A stretch of 64,000 nucleotides of DNA from Cavia porcellus (GCF_034190915.1 NW_026947543.1:2480001-2544000), one strand, 5' to 3'. Shown: positions 38,695 to 51,899, numbered from the stretch's first letter. The notes: generated by a model not told the origin, from the sequence alone. Translations and numbers: made by a program.

Positions 38695-41600
38695 TTGTGG
38701 CATTTTCTTTCCTCCCCTGAAACATTTGGCTTTCTAAGTTTTAAAATTGAATAGACTGGGCTAGTCAGATTTGGACCCCATGTACCACCAACAGAGCTAA
38801 AGACAGAGCCAATTACTTCCCTCCACTTGTCAAAATATGTCAAATTTGCTTGGTCACCACAACTTCTAAGAAAATTCTGAGGCAACTTAGAGAGGTGAAT
38901 CAAATACTGCCTGATTGGAATGGCTGTGGTTGTATGAGGTGGAAAGCTGCAGAGTTGGGCTGAAACTATTCACAGAAATCCACAGGCTTGTGGTTGCCAG
39001 GCAACCACACTGGGCTGAGATTGGCTGAACATCACTGTGAGGTGGATTTTAGGCTCTAGGTATGAAAATTTAAAAGACTGGGGTAGTCAAGTTTGGAACA
39101 CATCGACCACAGACAGACCAAAAGGTCTTTCAATTACTTCCCTCCACTTCTCAAAATATGTCAAATTTTCTTGATCACTGCAACTGTAAAAAAAATTCTG
39201 AGGCAACATTGAGAGGCTATTCAAATATTGCATGATTGGAATGGCTGTGGTTGTATGAGGTGGAAAGCTGCAGAGCTGGGCTGAAACAGTTCACAGAAAT
39301 CCACTAGCTTGTGGTTGCCAGGCAACCACACTGGGCTGTGATTGGCTGAGCATCATTGTGAGCTGGACTTTAGGCTCTAGGATACAAGTGTGCAGTAGGA
39401 GACCTGAGTCACAATGCTGGGCGTTGCCATGGAGACCTCAGTGGCACAGAGGACCTTGTAGGGCAAGATTTAAATAGGATGAATATTCTTGGCCTGGTAT
39501 GCCACAGGATACTCACTGAAGGCTTCACTGCTCAGAATTTGGGGATGGAAATGTTTGCCAATCTACACATGGAAGTACTTTCAATGGGATATGAAATATG
39601 CCAGGGCCTGGCAGATGTTCTCTGACATGTCCTATCCTTGAGCATATGCTTTTCCCTTGTCATGTCTCTCATTTGGCTGAGTCCTGTTCCCTAAGCTATT
39701 CAGTCAAGACTTGCTGGAATCATTCACCTGCAGTATAAGAGCTTTCTGTGAAATTTCTCAGCAGAAATCCTCTGCAAGCACATAGCTTTGGATATGAGAG
39801 ACAGTGGTGGAAGTTGAATTTCAAGGGCAGATATTTGAAAACAATGAAACAAGCCCCGAATAAGATCTTTACATGTTTCCCAGATGAATATGTTTGGAAA
39901 TACGGGGGAAGATGGAGATCAAGACTGAGAAGAGTGCACACCCATTTCAAGGTACAAAAACCAGGGAAAAATATAGGAAAGCAAGAGAGCTGGTTAATTT
40001 GATGTAAAAATCTTTGATGATGAAAGGAAAATTATATTCTCATGGTGATTTAATCAGGCTGTAGCAGTGAAGTTCTCATGTTGGTTGTCCTATGTGTGGC
40101 CTTCTGCATTGGCCAGTGGATGCAGGACAGGAGATCTTCAAATAAATCTGTTGGAACACAAAATAGTGATAAAAATATCAATCTAAATCCTGTGTATTCC
40201 TTCCCTTTGAGAACATATATGGATAATGTCCGGAGTTTCAAAAGAGAAAATGTCTATTGGGTCATGGTTTCACCAATGAAATGGTCACTTCACATAACAT
40301 TTTGAATTTTGCTTTCACCGTTGCTCATGTACCGGGCCTGAGTAAAGCAGAATGCAGAGTAAGCCTCATCAATAGTTGTGCATTCCATAAGTGGTTTTAA
40401 AACCATTGAAACCCTTTGGACCTAGTGTTTGTATTTAATTGGTTGATTGGTTTTTCAAATTGTTTGTTTTACTATTTTTAACTTTGGGAGTCAGGGAAGC
40501 CTTCACTCATAGTGATTTACACCTCTCCAGAAGCTCTGAAGTTATTCATGTAACAGCTATTACATGTTATAAGTTTCTCCTATTAAAACTTGAAAGACTA
40601 ACAGACTCTGCTACTTTTCCTCTAAATTCAGTGTTGTGCTAAATTCAGTGTTGGACTTTTTTTTACAAGTCCTTTGAAATGTGTCCTCCTCTATTCACTG
40701 GTCATGCTGGAATGTACTTTTTGTGAAGACAGATTTGAGCAAAGTGACACAAGTACAGTTTGCCACTACTCTGGACACCTGGAGAAATATCGAGTTGCCT
40801 AAATGGTGTGTGTTTTACTTTGATCTCTGCTCACACTTTGCTCATCCAGTTAGAACCACAGGGCTCCAGGCCATAGCGTTCTAGGCCTAAACAAGAAAAT
40901 TTGCGTTTCGTTTTGGGAGTTCATTCGTCTCTCGTAATTACTTTTTCCACAAATGTGTGCTTCAGGAGAGGCCCTGTCTAAATGTGGAGAGGCCAATTTT
41001 CATTCACTCACTTTCAGACGTTCTAAGATTTTCAGTTACTAGAGGTTTTCCCAGACTTGCCATTGCTAAGGGACAGTGCACTTCACTTGAAGTTGTGCAG
41101 TATTTCTTCATGTGTCTACGTGGAAATTCCACCAATGGGAAACTCTTGCTGTAGTCATCTCCAAGTGTTTCGGCGTAAGAAAATATAACTAACAAAGGAT
41201 GTGATTTCAAGCCGAATAAGGAATCGAGGGATAATCTTTATTTCAGTGCAGGTTGACCTTTCAAAGAAACAGTAATTCCTATGAAATAGGAGGTAAAATC
41301 TATTGTAAAGAGACATGGATATGACATGCTCAACTTTATGTCACATTTTTAAAAATCCAAGGGCATTTGAGAAATTCTTGGCTGCTGAATTGTCCCTTTT
41401 TTCAAATTTCTCTTAGGTAAGACACTCCAGTTTCTTCAAACCATTGTACTGTTCCTTCCATGTAAAAAACCAAAGCAAAAAACAAAATAAATTAAAACAA
41501 AACCCATCAAATTATATTTGAGAGCACACAATTGCTCAGCAGGCCCACTATTCAAGAAGCTAGAGGTACAGAAGCCTCAGCCTTCAGCCCATGGCCTGAA

Positions 41601-42566
41601 GTTTTGTCTCTATCATGGACCCTCAATTCCCTGGCATGTCCACATTAACTCATGAATCTTTACTCATTTCCTCTTCAAATGCACAGGATCCAATATATTT
41701 GAACCCTGTTCACCTGGGCTGTAATCATCCAAGGACACACCAGAGGAAGGGCAGCCACACCCTTGCCTGGGGCCTTGTAGCTTATCACAATAGAAATGGA
41801 AACCTGGACAAGGGGAGCCAAAACAAAGAGAGGAATATTCCTAAAGTATGAAACACAGAAGCTACCTATAGACCAGTAGTGGGATTTCACAAATTATGTA
41901 AGAATCTCTGTGCACATGCTTGGCATGGTCGCTCATGCCTATAATCCCAGCAATCTGGGGACTGAGGTGGAAGGATCCTTGTGAGTCCGAGTCCATTGTG
42001 GGCTACGAATTTATCTCAAGGCCTCTTTCAACAACTACATAAGATGCTGTTTCCAAAAAGAGGACAACAGAAAACTAGACACACTTGGTCTAGGTCCCGG
42101 GGTTCACTACATGAGTTGTGGAGTCTAAATATTCCATGCCATGAGAAAATACCTGGGATTTTTAGTGAAAGGGTCATTTGCATCCCTTTTCTAACGATTA
42201 CCCTTTCACCATGTTACATTTGAATTCTGGGAAATCCTGCTGGTGACAAGCTATCTAGCATTATGTTGGTTTAGGTATTGAGCTAGTACCTCATGTTTAG
42301 TGTTCAGGGTTATGCTGGAATGGCTGCAGACCTCCTTGAAATAGCTATTGCAGACAAGTGAACCCCGAGGAAGCTGGATAGTTGAAGCAGGCACTCCAAA
42401 TATTCATGCACTGCAAGGATTCACTTTCATTTTGGGACTCATCTTCTGGTTGCTGGCTTTTAGTGATAACTGATACTACCATGGTGGCTGTAATCCAGCA
42501 GAGACTGCATGTATGGTTTGCAAGTTTGCTTCCCAAGCCACCAGAAACTTGGCAGAACACTAATCA
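38695..42566 (+). repeat. Macrosatellite unit 11 (3872 bp)
   Basis: The front half has ACATTGAGAGGCTATTC and TGAAACTATTCAC, otherwise seen only in unit 14. From about 40957 it becomes nearly identical to unit 12 at offset 3875. Confidence 0.95.
41918..42021 (+). mobile_element. Proto-B1-like SINE, unit 11 copy
   Basis: B box variant GTCCGAGTCC, shared with units 12 and 14. Confidence 0.65.
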
Positions 42567-45500
42567 TTGTGGCATTTTCTTTCCTCCCCTGAAACATTTG
42601 GCTTTCTAAGTTTGAAAATTGAATAGACTGGGCTAGTCAGATTTGGACCCCATGTAACACCAACAGAGCTAAAGACAGAGCCAATTACTTCCCTCCACTT
42701 GTCAAAATATGTCAAATTTGCTTGGTCACCACAACTTCAAACAAAATTCTGAGGCAACTTAAAGAGGTGAATCAAATACTGCCTGATTGGAATGGCTGTG
42801 GTTGTATGAGGTGGAAAGCTGCAGAGTTGGGCTGAAAGTGTTCACAGAAATCCACAGGCTTGTGGTTGCCAGGCAACCACACTGGGCTGAGATTGGCTGA
42901 ACATCACTGTGAGGTGGATTTTAGGCTCTAGGTTTGAAAATTTAAAAGACTGGAACACATTTAAAAGTTTGGAACACATCGACCACAGACAGACCAAAAG
43001 GTCTTTCAATTACTTCCCTCCACTTCTCAAAATATGTCAAAGTTTCTTGATCACTACAACTGTAAAAAAAATTCTGAGGCAACACAGAGAGGCTAATCAA
43101 ATACTGCATGATTGGAATGGCTGTGGATGTATGAGGTGGAAAGCTGCAGAGTTGGGCTGAAACAGTTCACAGAAAGCCACAAGCTTGTGGTTGCCAGGCA
43201 ACCACACTGGGCTGTGATTGGCTGAGCACCATTGTGAGCTGGACTTTAGGCTCTAGGATACAAGTGTGCAGTAGGAGACCTGAGTCACAATGCTGGGCGT
43301 TGCCATGGAGACCTCAGTGTCACAGAGGACCTTGTAGGGCAAGATTTAAATAGGATGAATATTCTTGACCTGGTATGCCACAGGATTCTCACTGAAGGCT
43401 TCACTGCTCAGAATTTGGGGATGGAAATGTTTGCCAATCTACACATGGAAGTACTTTCAATGGGATGTGAAATATGCCAGGGCCTGGCAGATGTTCTCTG
43501 ACATGTCCTATCCTTGAGCATATGCGTTTCCCTTGTCATGTCTGTCATTTGGCTGAGTCCTGGTCCCTAAGCTATTCAGTCAAGACTTGCTGGAATCATT
43601 CACCTGCAGTATAAGAGCTTTCTGTGAAATTTCTCAGCAGAAATCCTCTGCAAGCACATAGCTTTGGATATGAGAGACAGTGGTGGAAGTTGAATTTCAA
43701 GGGCAGATATTTGAAAACAATGAAACAAGCCCCGAATAAGATCTTTACATGTTTCCCAGATGAATATGTTTGGAAATACGGGGGAAGATGGAGATCAAGA
43801 ATCATAGGAGTGCACACCCATTTCAAGGTACAAAAACCAGGGAAAAACATGGGAAAGCAAGAGAGCTGGTTAATTTGATGTAAAAATCTTTGATGATGAA
43901 AGGAAAATTATATTCTCATGGTGATTTAATCAGGCTGTAGCAGTGAAGTTCTCATGTTGGTTGTCCTATGTGTGGCCTTCTGCATTGGGCAGTGGATGCA
44001 GGACAGGAGATCTTCAAATAAATCTGGTGGAACACAAAATATTGATAAAAATATCAATCTAAATCCTGAGTATTCCTTCCCTTTGAGAACATATATGGAT
44101 AATGTCTGGAGTTTCAAAAGAGAAAATGTCTATTGGGTCATGGTTTCACCAATGAAATTGTCACTTCACATAACATTTTGAATTTTCCTTTCACCTTGCT
44201 CATGTACCGGGCCTGAGTAAAGCAGAATGCAGAGTAAGCCTCATCAATAGTTGTGCATTCCATAAGTGGTTTTAAAACCAGTGAAACCCTTTGGACCTAG
44301 TGTTTGTATTTAATTGGTTGATTGGTTTTTCAAATTGTTTGTTTTACTATTTTTAACTTTGGGAGTCAGGGAAGCCTTCACTCATAGTGATTTACACCTC
44401 TCCAGAAGCTCTGAAGTTATTCATGTAACAGCTATTACATGTTATAAGTTTCTCCTATTAAAACTTGAAAGACTAACAGACTCTGCTACTTTTCCTCTAA
44501 ATTCAGTGTTGTGCTAAATTCAGTGTTGGATTTTTTTTACAAGTCCTTTGAAATGTGTCCTCCTCTAGTCACTGGTCGTGCTGGAATGTACTTTTTGTGA
44601 AGACAGGATTTGAGCAAAGTGACACAAGTACAGTTTGCCACTACTCTGGACACCTGGAGAAATATCGAGTTGCCTAAATGGTGTGTGTTTTACTTTGATC
44701 TCTGCTCACACTTTGCTCATCCAGTTAGAACCACAGGGCTCCAGGCCATAGCGTTCTAGGCCTAAACAAGAAAATTTCCATTCAGTTTTGGGATTTCATT
44801 CGTCTCTCATAATTACTTTTTCCACAAATGTGTGCTTCAGGAGAGGCCCTGTCTAAATGTGGAGAGGCCAATTTTCATTCACTCACTTTCAGACGTTCTA
44901 AGATTTTCAGTTACTAGAGGTTTTCCCAGACTTGCCATTGCTAAGGGACAGTGCACTTCACTTGAAGTTGTGCAGTATTTCTTCATGTGTCTACGTGGAA
45001 ATTCCACCAATGGGAAACTCTTGCTGTAGTCATCTCCAAGTGTTTCGGCGTAAGAAAATATAACTAACAAAGGATGTGATTTCAAGCCGAATAAGGAATC
45101 GAGGGATAATCTTTATTTCAGTGCAGGTTGACCTTTCAAAGAAACAGTAATTCCTATGAAATAGGAGGTAAAATCTATTGTAAAGAGACATGGATATGAC
45201 ATGCTCAACTTTATGTCACATTTTTAAAAATCCAAGGGCATTTGAGAAATTCTTTGCTGATGAATTGTCCCTTTTTTCAAATTTCTCTTAGGTAAGACAC
45301 TCCAGTTTCTTCAAACCATTGTACTGTTCCTTCCATGTAAAAAACCAAAGCAAAAAACAAAATAAATTAAAACAAAACCCATCAAATTATATTTGAGAGC
45401 ACACAATTGCTCAGCAGGCCCACTATTCAAGAAGCTAGAGGTACAGAAGCCTCAGCCTTCAGCCCATGGCCTGAAGTTTTGTCTCTATCATGGACCCTCA

Positions 45501-46441
45501 ATTCCCTGGCATGTCCACATTAACTCATGAATCTTTACTCATTTCCTCTTCAAATGCACAGGATCCAATATATTTGAACCCTGTTCACCTGGGCTGTAAT
45601 CATCCAAGGACACACCAGAGGAAGGGCAGCCACACCCTTGCCTGGGGCCTTGTAGCTTATCACAATAGAAATGGAAACCTGGACAAGGGGAGCCAAAACA
45701 AAGAGAGGAATATTCCTAAAGTATGAAACACAGAAGCTACCTATAGACCAGTAGTGGGATTTCACAAATTATGTAAGAATCTCTGTGCACATGCTTGGCA
45801 TGGTCGCTCATGCCTATAATCCCAGCAATCTGGGGACTGAGGTGGAAGGATCCTTGTGAGTCCGAGTCCATTGTGGGCTACGAATTTATCTCAAGGCCTC
45901 TTTCAACAACTACATAAGATGCTGTTTCCAAAAAGAGGACAACAGAAAACTAGACACACTTGGTCTAGGTCCCGGGGTTCACTACATGAGTTGTGGAGTC
46001 TAAATATTCCATGCCATGAGAAAATACCTGGGATTTTTAGTGAAAGGGTCATTTGCATCCCTTTTCTAACGGTTACCCTTTCACCATGTTACATTTGAAT
46101 TCTGGGAAATCCTGCTGGTGACAAGCTATCTAGCATTATGTTGGTTTAGGTATTGAGCTAGTACCTCATGTTTAGTGTTCAGGGTTATGCTGGAATGGCT
46201 GCAGACCTCCTTGAAATAGCTATTGCAGACAAGTGAACCCCGAGGAAGCTGGATAGTTGAAGCAGGCACTCCAAATATTCATGCACTGCAAGGATTCACT
46301 TTCATTTTGGGACTCATCTTCTGGTTGCTGGCTTTTAGTGATAACTGATACTACCATGGTGGCTGTAATCCAGCAGAGACTGCATGTATGGTTTGCAAGT
46401 TTGCTTCCCAAGCCACCAGAAACTTGGCAGAACACTAATCA
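42567..46441 (+). repeat. Macrosatellite unit 12 (3875 bp)
   Basis: A local rearrangement at about 42946-42980 (ACTGGAACACATTTAAAAG) replaces ACTGGGGTAGTCAAG and is present only here and in unit 13. The segment 40957-44830 repeats almost perfectly at 44832-48705. Confidence 0.95.
45793..45896 (+). mobile_element. Proto-B1-like SINE, unit 12 copy
   Basis: B box variant GTCCGAGTCC. I see no difference from the unit 11 copy. Confidence 0.65.
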
Positions 46442-49400
46442 TTGTGGCATTTTCTTTCCTCCCCTGAAACATTTGGCTTTCTAAGTTTGAAAATTGAATA
46501 GACTGGGCTAGTCAGATTTGGACCCCATGTAACACCAACAGAGCTAAAGACAGAGCCAATTACTTCCCTCCACTTGTCAAAATATGTCAAATTTGCTTGG
46601 TCACCACAACTTCAAACAAAATTCTGAGGCAACTTAAAGAGGTGAATCAAATACTGCCTGATTGGAATGGCTGTGGTTGTATGAGGTGGAAAGCTGCAGA
46701 GTTGGGCTGAAAGTGTTCACAGAAATCCACAGGCTTGTGGTTGCCAGGCAACCACACTGGGCTGAGATTGGCTGAACATCACTGTGAGGTGGATTTTAGG
46801 CTCTAGGTTTGAAAATTTAAAAGACTGGAACACATTTAAAAGTTTGGAACACATCGACCACAGACAGACCAAAAGGTCTTTCAATTACTTCCCTCCACTT
46901 CTCAAAATATGTCAAAGTTTCTTGATCACTACAACTGTAAAAAAAATTCTGAGGCAACACAGAGAGGCTAATCAAATACTGCATGATTGGAATGGCTGTG
47001 GATGTATGAGGTGGAAAGCTGCAGAGTTGGGCTGAAACAGTTCACAGAAAGCCACAAGCTTGTGGTTGCCAGGCAACCACACTGGGCTGTGATTGGCTGA
47101 GCACCATTGTGAGCTGGACTTTAGGCTCTAGGATACAAGTGTGCAGTAGGAGACCTGAGTCACAATGCTGGGCGTTGCCATGGAGACCTCAGTGTCACAG
47201 AGGACCTTGTAGGGCAAGATTTAAATAGGATGAATATTCTTGACCTGGTATGCCACAGGATTCTCACTGAAGGCTTCACTGCTCAGAATTTGGGGATGGA
47301 AATGTTTGCCAATCTACACATGGAAGTACTTTCAATGGGATGTGAAATATGCCAGGGCCTGGCAGATGTTCTCTGACATGTCCTATCCTTGAGCATATGC
47401 GTTTCCCTTGTCATGTCTGTCATTTGGCTGAGTCCTGGTCCCTAAGCTATTCAGTCAAGACTTGCTGGAATCATTCACCTGCAGTATAAGAGCTTTCTGT
47501 GAAATTTCTCAGCAGAAATCCTCTGCAAGCACATAGCTTTGGATATGAGAGACAGTGGTGGAAGTTGAATTTCAAGGGCAGATATTTGAAAACAATGAAA
47601 CAAGCCCCGAATAAGATCTTTACATGTTTCCCAGATGAATATGTTTGGAAATACGGGGGAAGATGGAGATCAAGAATCATAGGAGTGCACACCCATTTCA
47701 AGGTACAAAAACCAGGGAAAAACATGGGAAAGCAAGAGAGCTGGTTAATTTGATGTAAAAATCTTTGATGATGAAAGGAAAATTATATTCTCATGGTGAT
47801 TTAATCAGGCTGTAGCAGTGAAGTTCTCATGTTGGTTGTCCTATGTGTGGCCTTCTGCATTGGGCAGTGGATGCAGGACAGGAGATCTTCAAATAAATCT
47901 GGTGGAACACAAAATATTGATAAAAATATCAATCTAAATCCTGTGTATTCCTTCCCTTTGAGAACATATATGGATAATGTCTGGAGTTTCAAAAGAGAAA
48001 ATGTCTATTGGGTCATGGTTTCACCAATGAAATTGTCACTTCACATAACATTTTGAATTTTCCTTTCACCTTGCTCATGTACCGGGCCTGAGTAAAGCAG
48101 AATGCAGAGTAAGCCTCATCAATAGTTGTGCATTCCATAAGTGGTTTTAAAACCAGTGAAACCCTTTGGACCTAGTGTTTGTATTTAATTGGTTGATTGG
48201 TTTTTCAAATTGTTTGTTTTACTATTTTTAACTTTGGGAGTCAGGGAAGCCTTCACTCATAGTGATTTACACCTCTCCAGAAGCTCTGAAGTTATTCATG
48301 TAACAGCTATTACATGTTATAAGTTTCTCCTATTAAAACTTGAAAGACTAACAGACTCTGCTACTTTTCCTCTAAATTCAGTGTTGTGCTAAATTCAGTG
48401 TTGGATTTTTTTTACAAGTCCTTTGAAATGTGTCCTCCTCTAGTCACTGGTCGTGCTGGAATGTACTTTTTGTGAAGACAGGATTTGAGCAAAGTGACAC
48501 AAGTACAGTTTGCCACTACTCTGGACACCTGGAGAAATATCGAGTTGCCTAAATGGTGTGTGTTTTACTTTGATCTCTGCTCACACTTTGCTCATCCAGT
48601 TAGAACCACAGGGCTCCAGGCCATAGCGTTCTAGGCCTAAACAAGAAAATTTCCATTCCGTTTTGGGAGTTCATTCGTCTCTCATAATTACTTTTTCCAC
48701 AAATGTGTGCTTCAGGAGAGGCCCGGTCTAAATGTGGAGAGGCCCATTTTCCTTCTCTCACTTTCAGACTTTCTAAGATTTTCAGTTACTAGAGGTTTGC
48801 CCAGACTTGCCATTGTCAAGGGACAGTGCACTTCACTTGAAGTTGTGCAGTATTACTTCATGTGTGTCCGTGGAAATTCCACCAATGGGAAACTCTTGCT
48901 GTAGTCATCTCCAAGTGTTTCTGCGTAAGAAAATATAACTAACAAAGGATGTGGTTTCAAGCAGAATGAGGAATGGAGTGATAATCTTTATTTCAGTGCA
49001 GGTTGACCTTTCAAAGAAACAGTAATACCTATGAAATAGGAGGTAAAATCTTTTGTAAAGAGACATGGATATGACATGCTCAAATTTATGTCACATTTTT
49101 TAAAAAGCCAAGGGCATTTGAGAAATTCTTGGCTCCTGAATTGTCCCTTTTTTCAAATTTCTCTTAGGTAAGACACTCCAGTTTCTTCAAACCATGGTAC
49201 TGTTCCTTCCATGTAAAAAACCAAAGCAAAAAACAAAATAAATTAAAACAAAACCCATCAAATTACATTTGAGAGCACACAATTGCTCAGCAGGCACACT
49301 ATTCAAGAAGCTAGAGGTACAGAAGCCTCAGCCTTCAGCCCACGGCCTGAAGTTTTGTCTCTATCATGGCCCCTCAATTCCCTGGCATGTCCACATTAAC

Positions 49401-50316
49401 ACATGAATCTTTATCATTTCCTCTTCAAATGCACAGGATCCAATATATTTGAACCCTGTTCACCTGGGCTGTAATCATCCAAGGACACACCAGAGGAAAG
49501 GCAGCCATCCCCTTTCCTGGGGCCTTGGAGCTTATCACAATAGAAATGGAAACCTGAACAAGGGGAGCCAAAACAAAGAGAGGAATATTCCTAAAGTCTG
49601 AAACACAGAAGCTACCTATAGACCAGTAGTGGGATTTCACAAATTATGTAAGAATCTCTGTGCACATGCTTGGCATGGTCGCTCATGCCTATAATCCCAG
49701 CAATCTGGGGGCTGAGGTGGATGGATCCTTGGGAGTTCCAGTCCATCGTGGGCTACGAATTTATCTCAAGGCCTCTTTCAACAACTACATAAGATGCTGT
49801 TTCCAAAAAGAGGACAACAGAAAACTAGACACACTTGGTCTAGGTCCCGGGGTTCACTACATGAGTTGTGGAGTCTAAATATTCCATGCGATGGGAAAAT
49901 ACCTGGGATTTTTAGTGAAAGGGGCATTTGCATCCCTTTTCTAAGGGTTTCCCTTTCACCATGTTACATTTGAATTCTGGGAAAACCTGCTGGTGACAAT
50001 CTATCTAGCATTATGTTGGTTTAGGTATTGAGCTAGTACCTCATGTTTAGTGTTCAGGGTTATGCTGGAATGGCTGCAGACCTCCTTGAAATAGCTATTG
50101 CAGACAAGTGAACCCCGAGGAAGCTGGATAGTTGAAGCAGGCACTCCAAATATTCATGCACTGCAAGGATTCACTTTCATTTTGGGACTCATCTTCTGGT
50201 TGCTGGCTTTTAGTGCTAACTGATACTACCATGGGGGCAGTAATCCAGCAGAGACTGCATGTATGGTTTGCAAGTTTGCTTCCCAAGCCACCAGAAACTT
50301 GGCAGAACACAAATCA
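46442..50316 (+). repeat. Macrosatellite unit 13 (3875 bp)
   Basis: The front ~2.26 kb copies unit 12, including the rearrangement near 46825. After about 48707 it switches back to GGCCCGGTC/TTCCTTCTCTC variants typical of units 6-9. Confidence 0.95.
49668..49771 (+). mobile_element. Proto-B1-like SINE, unit 13 copy
   Basis: B box variant GTTCCAGTCC, as in units 7 and 10. Confidence 0.65.
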
Positions 50317-51193
50317 TTGTGGCATTTTCTTTCCTCCCCTGAAACATTTGGCTTTCTAAGTTTTAAAATTGAATAGACTGGGCTAGTCAGATTTGGACCC
50401 CATGTACCACCAACAGAGCTAAAGACAGAGCCAATTACTTCCCTCCACTTGTCAAAATATGTCAAATTTGCTTGGTCACCACAACTTCAAAGAAAATTCT
50501 GAGGCAACTTAGAGAGGTGAATCAAATACTGCCTGATTGGAATGGCTGTGGTTGTATGAGGTGGAAAGCTGCAGAGTTGGGCTGAAACTATTCACAGAAA
50601 TCCACAGGCTTGTGGTTGCCAGGCAACCACACTGGGCTGAGATTGGTTGAACATCACTGTGAGGTGGATTTTAGGCTCTAGGTTTGAAAATTTAAAGACT
50701 GGAGGAGTCAAGTTTGGAACACATCCACCACAGACAGACCAAAAGTTCTTTCAATTACTTCCCTCCACTTCTCAAAATATGTCAAATTTTCTTGATCACT
50801 GCAACTGTAAAAAAAATTCTGAGGCAACATTGAGAGGCTATTGAAATATTGCATGATTGGAATGGCTGTGGTTGTATGAGGGGGAAAGCTGCAGAGCTGG
50901 GCTGAAACAGTTCACAGAAATCCACAAGCTTGTGGTTGCCAGGCAACCACACTGGGCTGTGATTGGCTGAGCACCATTGTGAGCTGGACTTTAGGCTCTA
51001 GGATACAAGTGTGCAGTAGGAGACCTGAGTCACAATGCTGGGCGTTGCCATGGAAACCTCAGTGGCACAGAGGACCTTGTAGGGCAAGGTTTAAATAGGA
51101 TGAATATTCTTGGCCTGGTATGCCACAGGATACTCACTGAAGGCTTCACTGCTCAGAATTTGGGGATGGAAATGTTTGCCAATCTACACATGG
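50317..51193 (+). repeat. Macrosatellite unit 14, part before the provirus
   Basis: This 877-bp piece shares ACATTGAGAGGCTATT with unit 11. It ends in ACACATGG, where the provirus begins; the unit resumes at 59967 with ATGGAAGTAC. Confidence 0.95.
51190..51193. repeat. Target site duplication, left copy (ATGG)
   Basis: Other units read ACACATGGAAGTAC here. ATGG occurs on both sides of the provirus (also 59967-59970). Four base pairs is the usual gammaretroviral duplication length. Confidence 0.85.
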
Positions 51194-51225
51194 TTTGAGA
51201 GTCGACCCCCCTGCTACAACCCCCT

Positions 51226-51382
51226 CCCCAGAGCGGGGAATTAAAGGGTTGACTCCCTAACTCCCCAGAGTGGGGAATAAAAGGGTTAACTCCCTAACTC
51301 CCCAGAGCGGGGAATAAAAGGGTTAACTCCCTAACTCCCCAGAGCGGGGAATAAAAGGGTTGACTCCCTAACTTCCCAGAGC
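51226..51382 (+). repeat. 37-bp tandem repeats in U3 of the 5' LTR (4 copies plus partial)
   Basis: Copies start at 51226, 51263, 51300 and 51337, with a 9-nt partial from 51374. Each contains CCCCAGAGCGGGGAATAAAA then GGGTTAACTCCCTAACT (GGGTTGACTCCC in copies 1 and 4). U3 tandem repeats often act as enhancers in gammaretroviruses; that role is inferred here. Confidence 0.9.
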
Positions 51383-51530
51383 TATCAGAACAGAGCAGTA
51401 AAGAGTGCTTCACTCCCTAAACCTTTTCCCAGGAGATAGTCAGAGCGGGGCCAAAAGGAATGTCTCTGCTAGTCATTAGCCACTAGATATTCTGTTCTCT
51501 GTAAAGATAGAGATAAACAAAAGAATGTAC

Positions 51531-51538
51531 TATATAAA
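51531..51538 (+). promoter_or_regulatory. TATATAAA, possible alternative TATA box in U3
   Basis: This is the better TATA match in the LTR, but it lies about 240 nt before the polyadenylation signal. Using it would make a long R region. It may be the real box or a fortuitous match. Confidence 0.35.
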
Positions 51539-51654
51539 CAGGACCAGGGAGCACCTGGCACTCTAAGGTCAACCCAAGACCCTCGGTCTCCATGGTTACT
51601 CAGCCCCAGACCCTCAAATCAGCATTAGCCAGGTCCTGCGCCGCTCAAAATTAA

Positions 51655-51708
51655 CCAATGCGATTTGCTTCTGTAAACTTGCTTGCCTCCTGCGTGTACC
51701 TTTAAAAA
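51655..51708 (+). promoter_or_regulatory. Core promoter of 5' LTR: CCAAT (51655-51659) and TTTAAAAA (51701-51708)
   Basis: The spacing of CCAAT to a TATA-like TTTAAAAA, with AATAAA about 70 nt further on, matches gammaretroviral LTR layout. It places the R start near 51730. The same elements lie at +8123 in the 3' LTR. Confidence 0.6.
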
Positions 51709-51773
51709 CCCTGCACAAATTCCCCTCGGGGCCCCTCCGCACACGTTTGCCTGAGGGACCCCATGCGCATGGA

Positions 51774-51779
51774 AATAAA
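51774..51779 (+). terminator. AATAAA in the 5' LTR
   Basis: Polyadenylation hexamer in the presumed R region. In the 5' copy it should be bypassed; the 3' copy (59897-59902) would be the one used. Confidence 0.7.
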
Positions 51780-51846
51780 CTTTCTTTTCCTCACCAAGAG
51801 CTGAGTCCTTGGGGTCTCTTTCCCTGCGGCGTTGGCCCTAACATCT

Positions 51847-51864
51847 TGGAGGCCCCACCGAGAT
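51847..51864 (+). other. Primer binding site, tRNA-Gln type
   Basis: The 18 nt TGGAGGCCCCACCGAGAT follow the LTR after a TCT spacer. They are complementary to the 3' end of a mammalian tRNA-Gln with about one mismatch (C for T at the seventh base). The usual gammaretroviral spacer is 2 nt; here it is 3. Confidence 0.8.
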
Positions 51865-51899
51865 TAGCACATCTCACGGGAGGTGACCCCAACGGCTCC

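Larger units (their letters stand above)
51194..51843 (+). mobile_element. 5' LTR (650 bp)
   Basis: Matches 59317-59966 base for base except at 51195, 51237, 51242, 51271, 51523, 51828 and 51842. The inner end is CA (51842-51843). The outer end reads TT where the 3' LTR has TG. U3 holds a 37-bp tandem repeat, a CCAAT box and two TATA-like boxes; AATAAA lies in the presumed R region and U5 runs to 51843. Confidence 0.95.

Noticed and set aside
1..51193. CTCF-rich macrosatellite of the DXZ4 type
   Set aside because: I found no convincing CTCF core motif by eye and the unit is AT-rich. A matrix scan would settle it.
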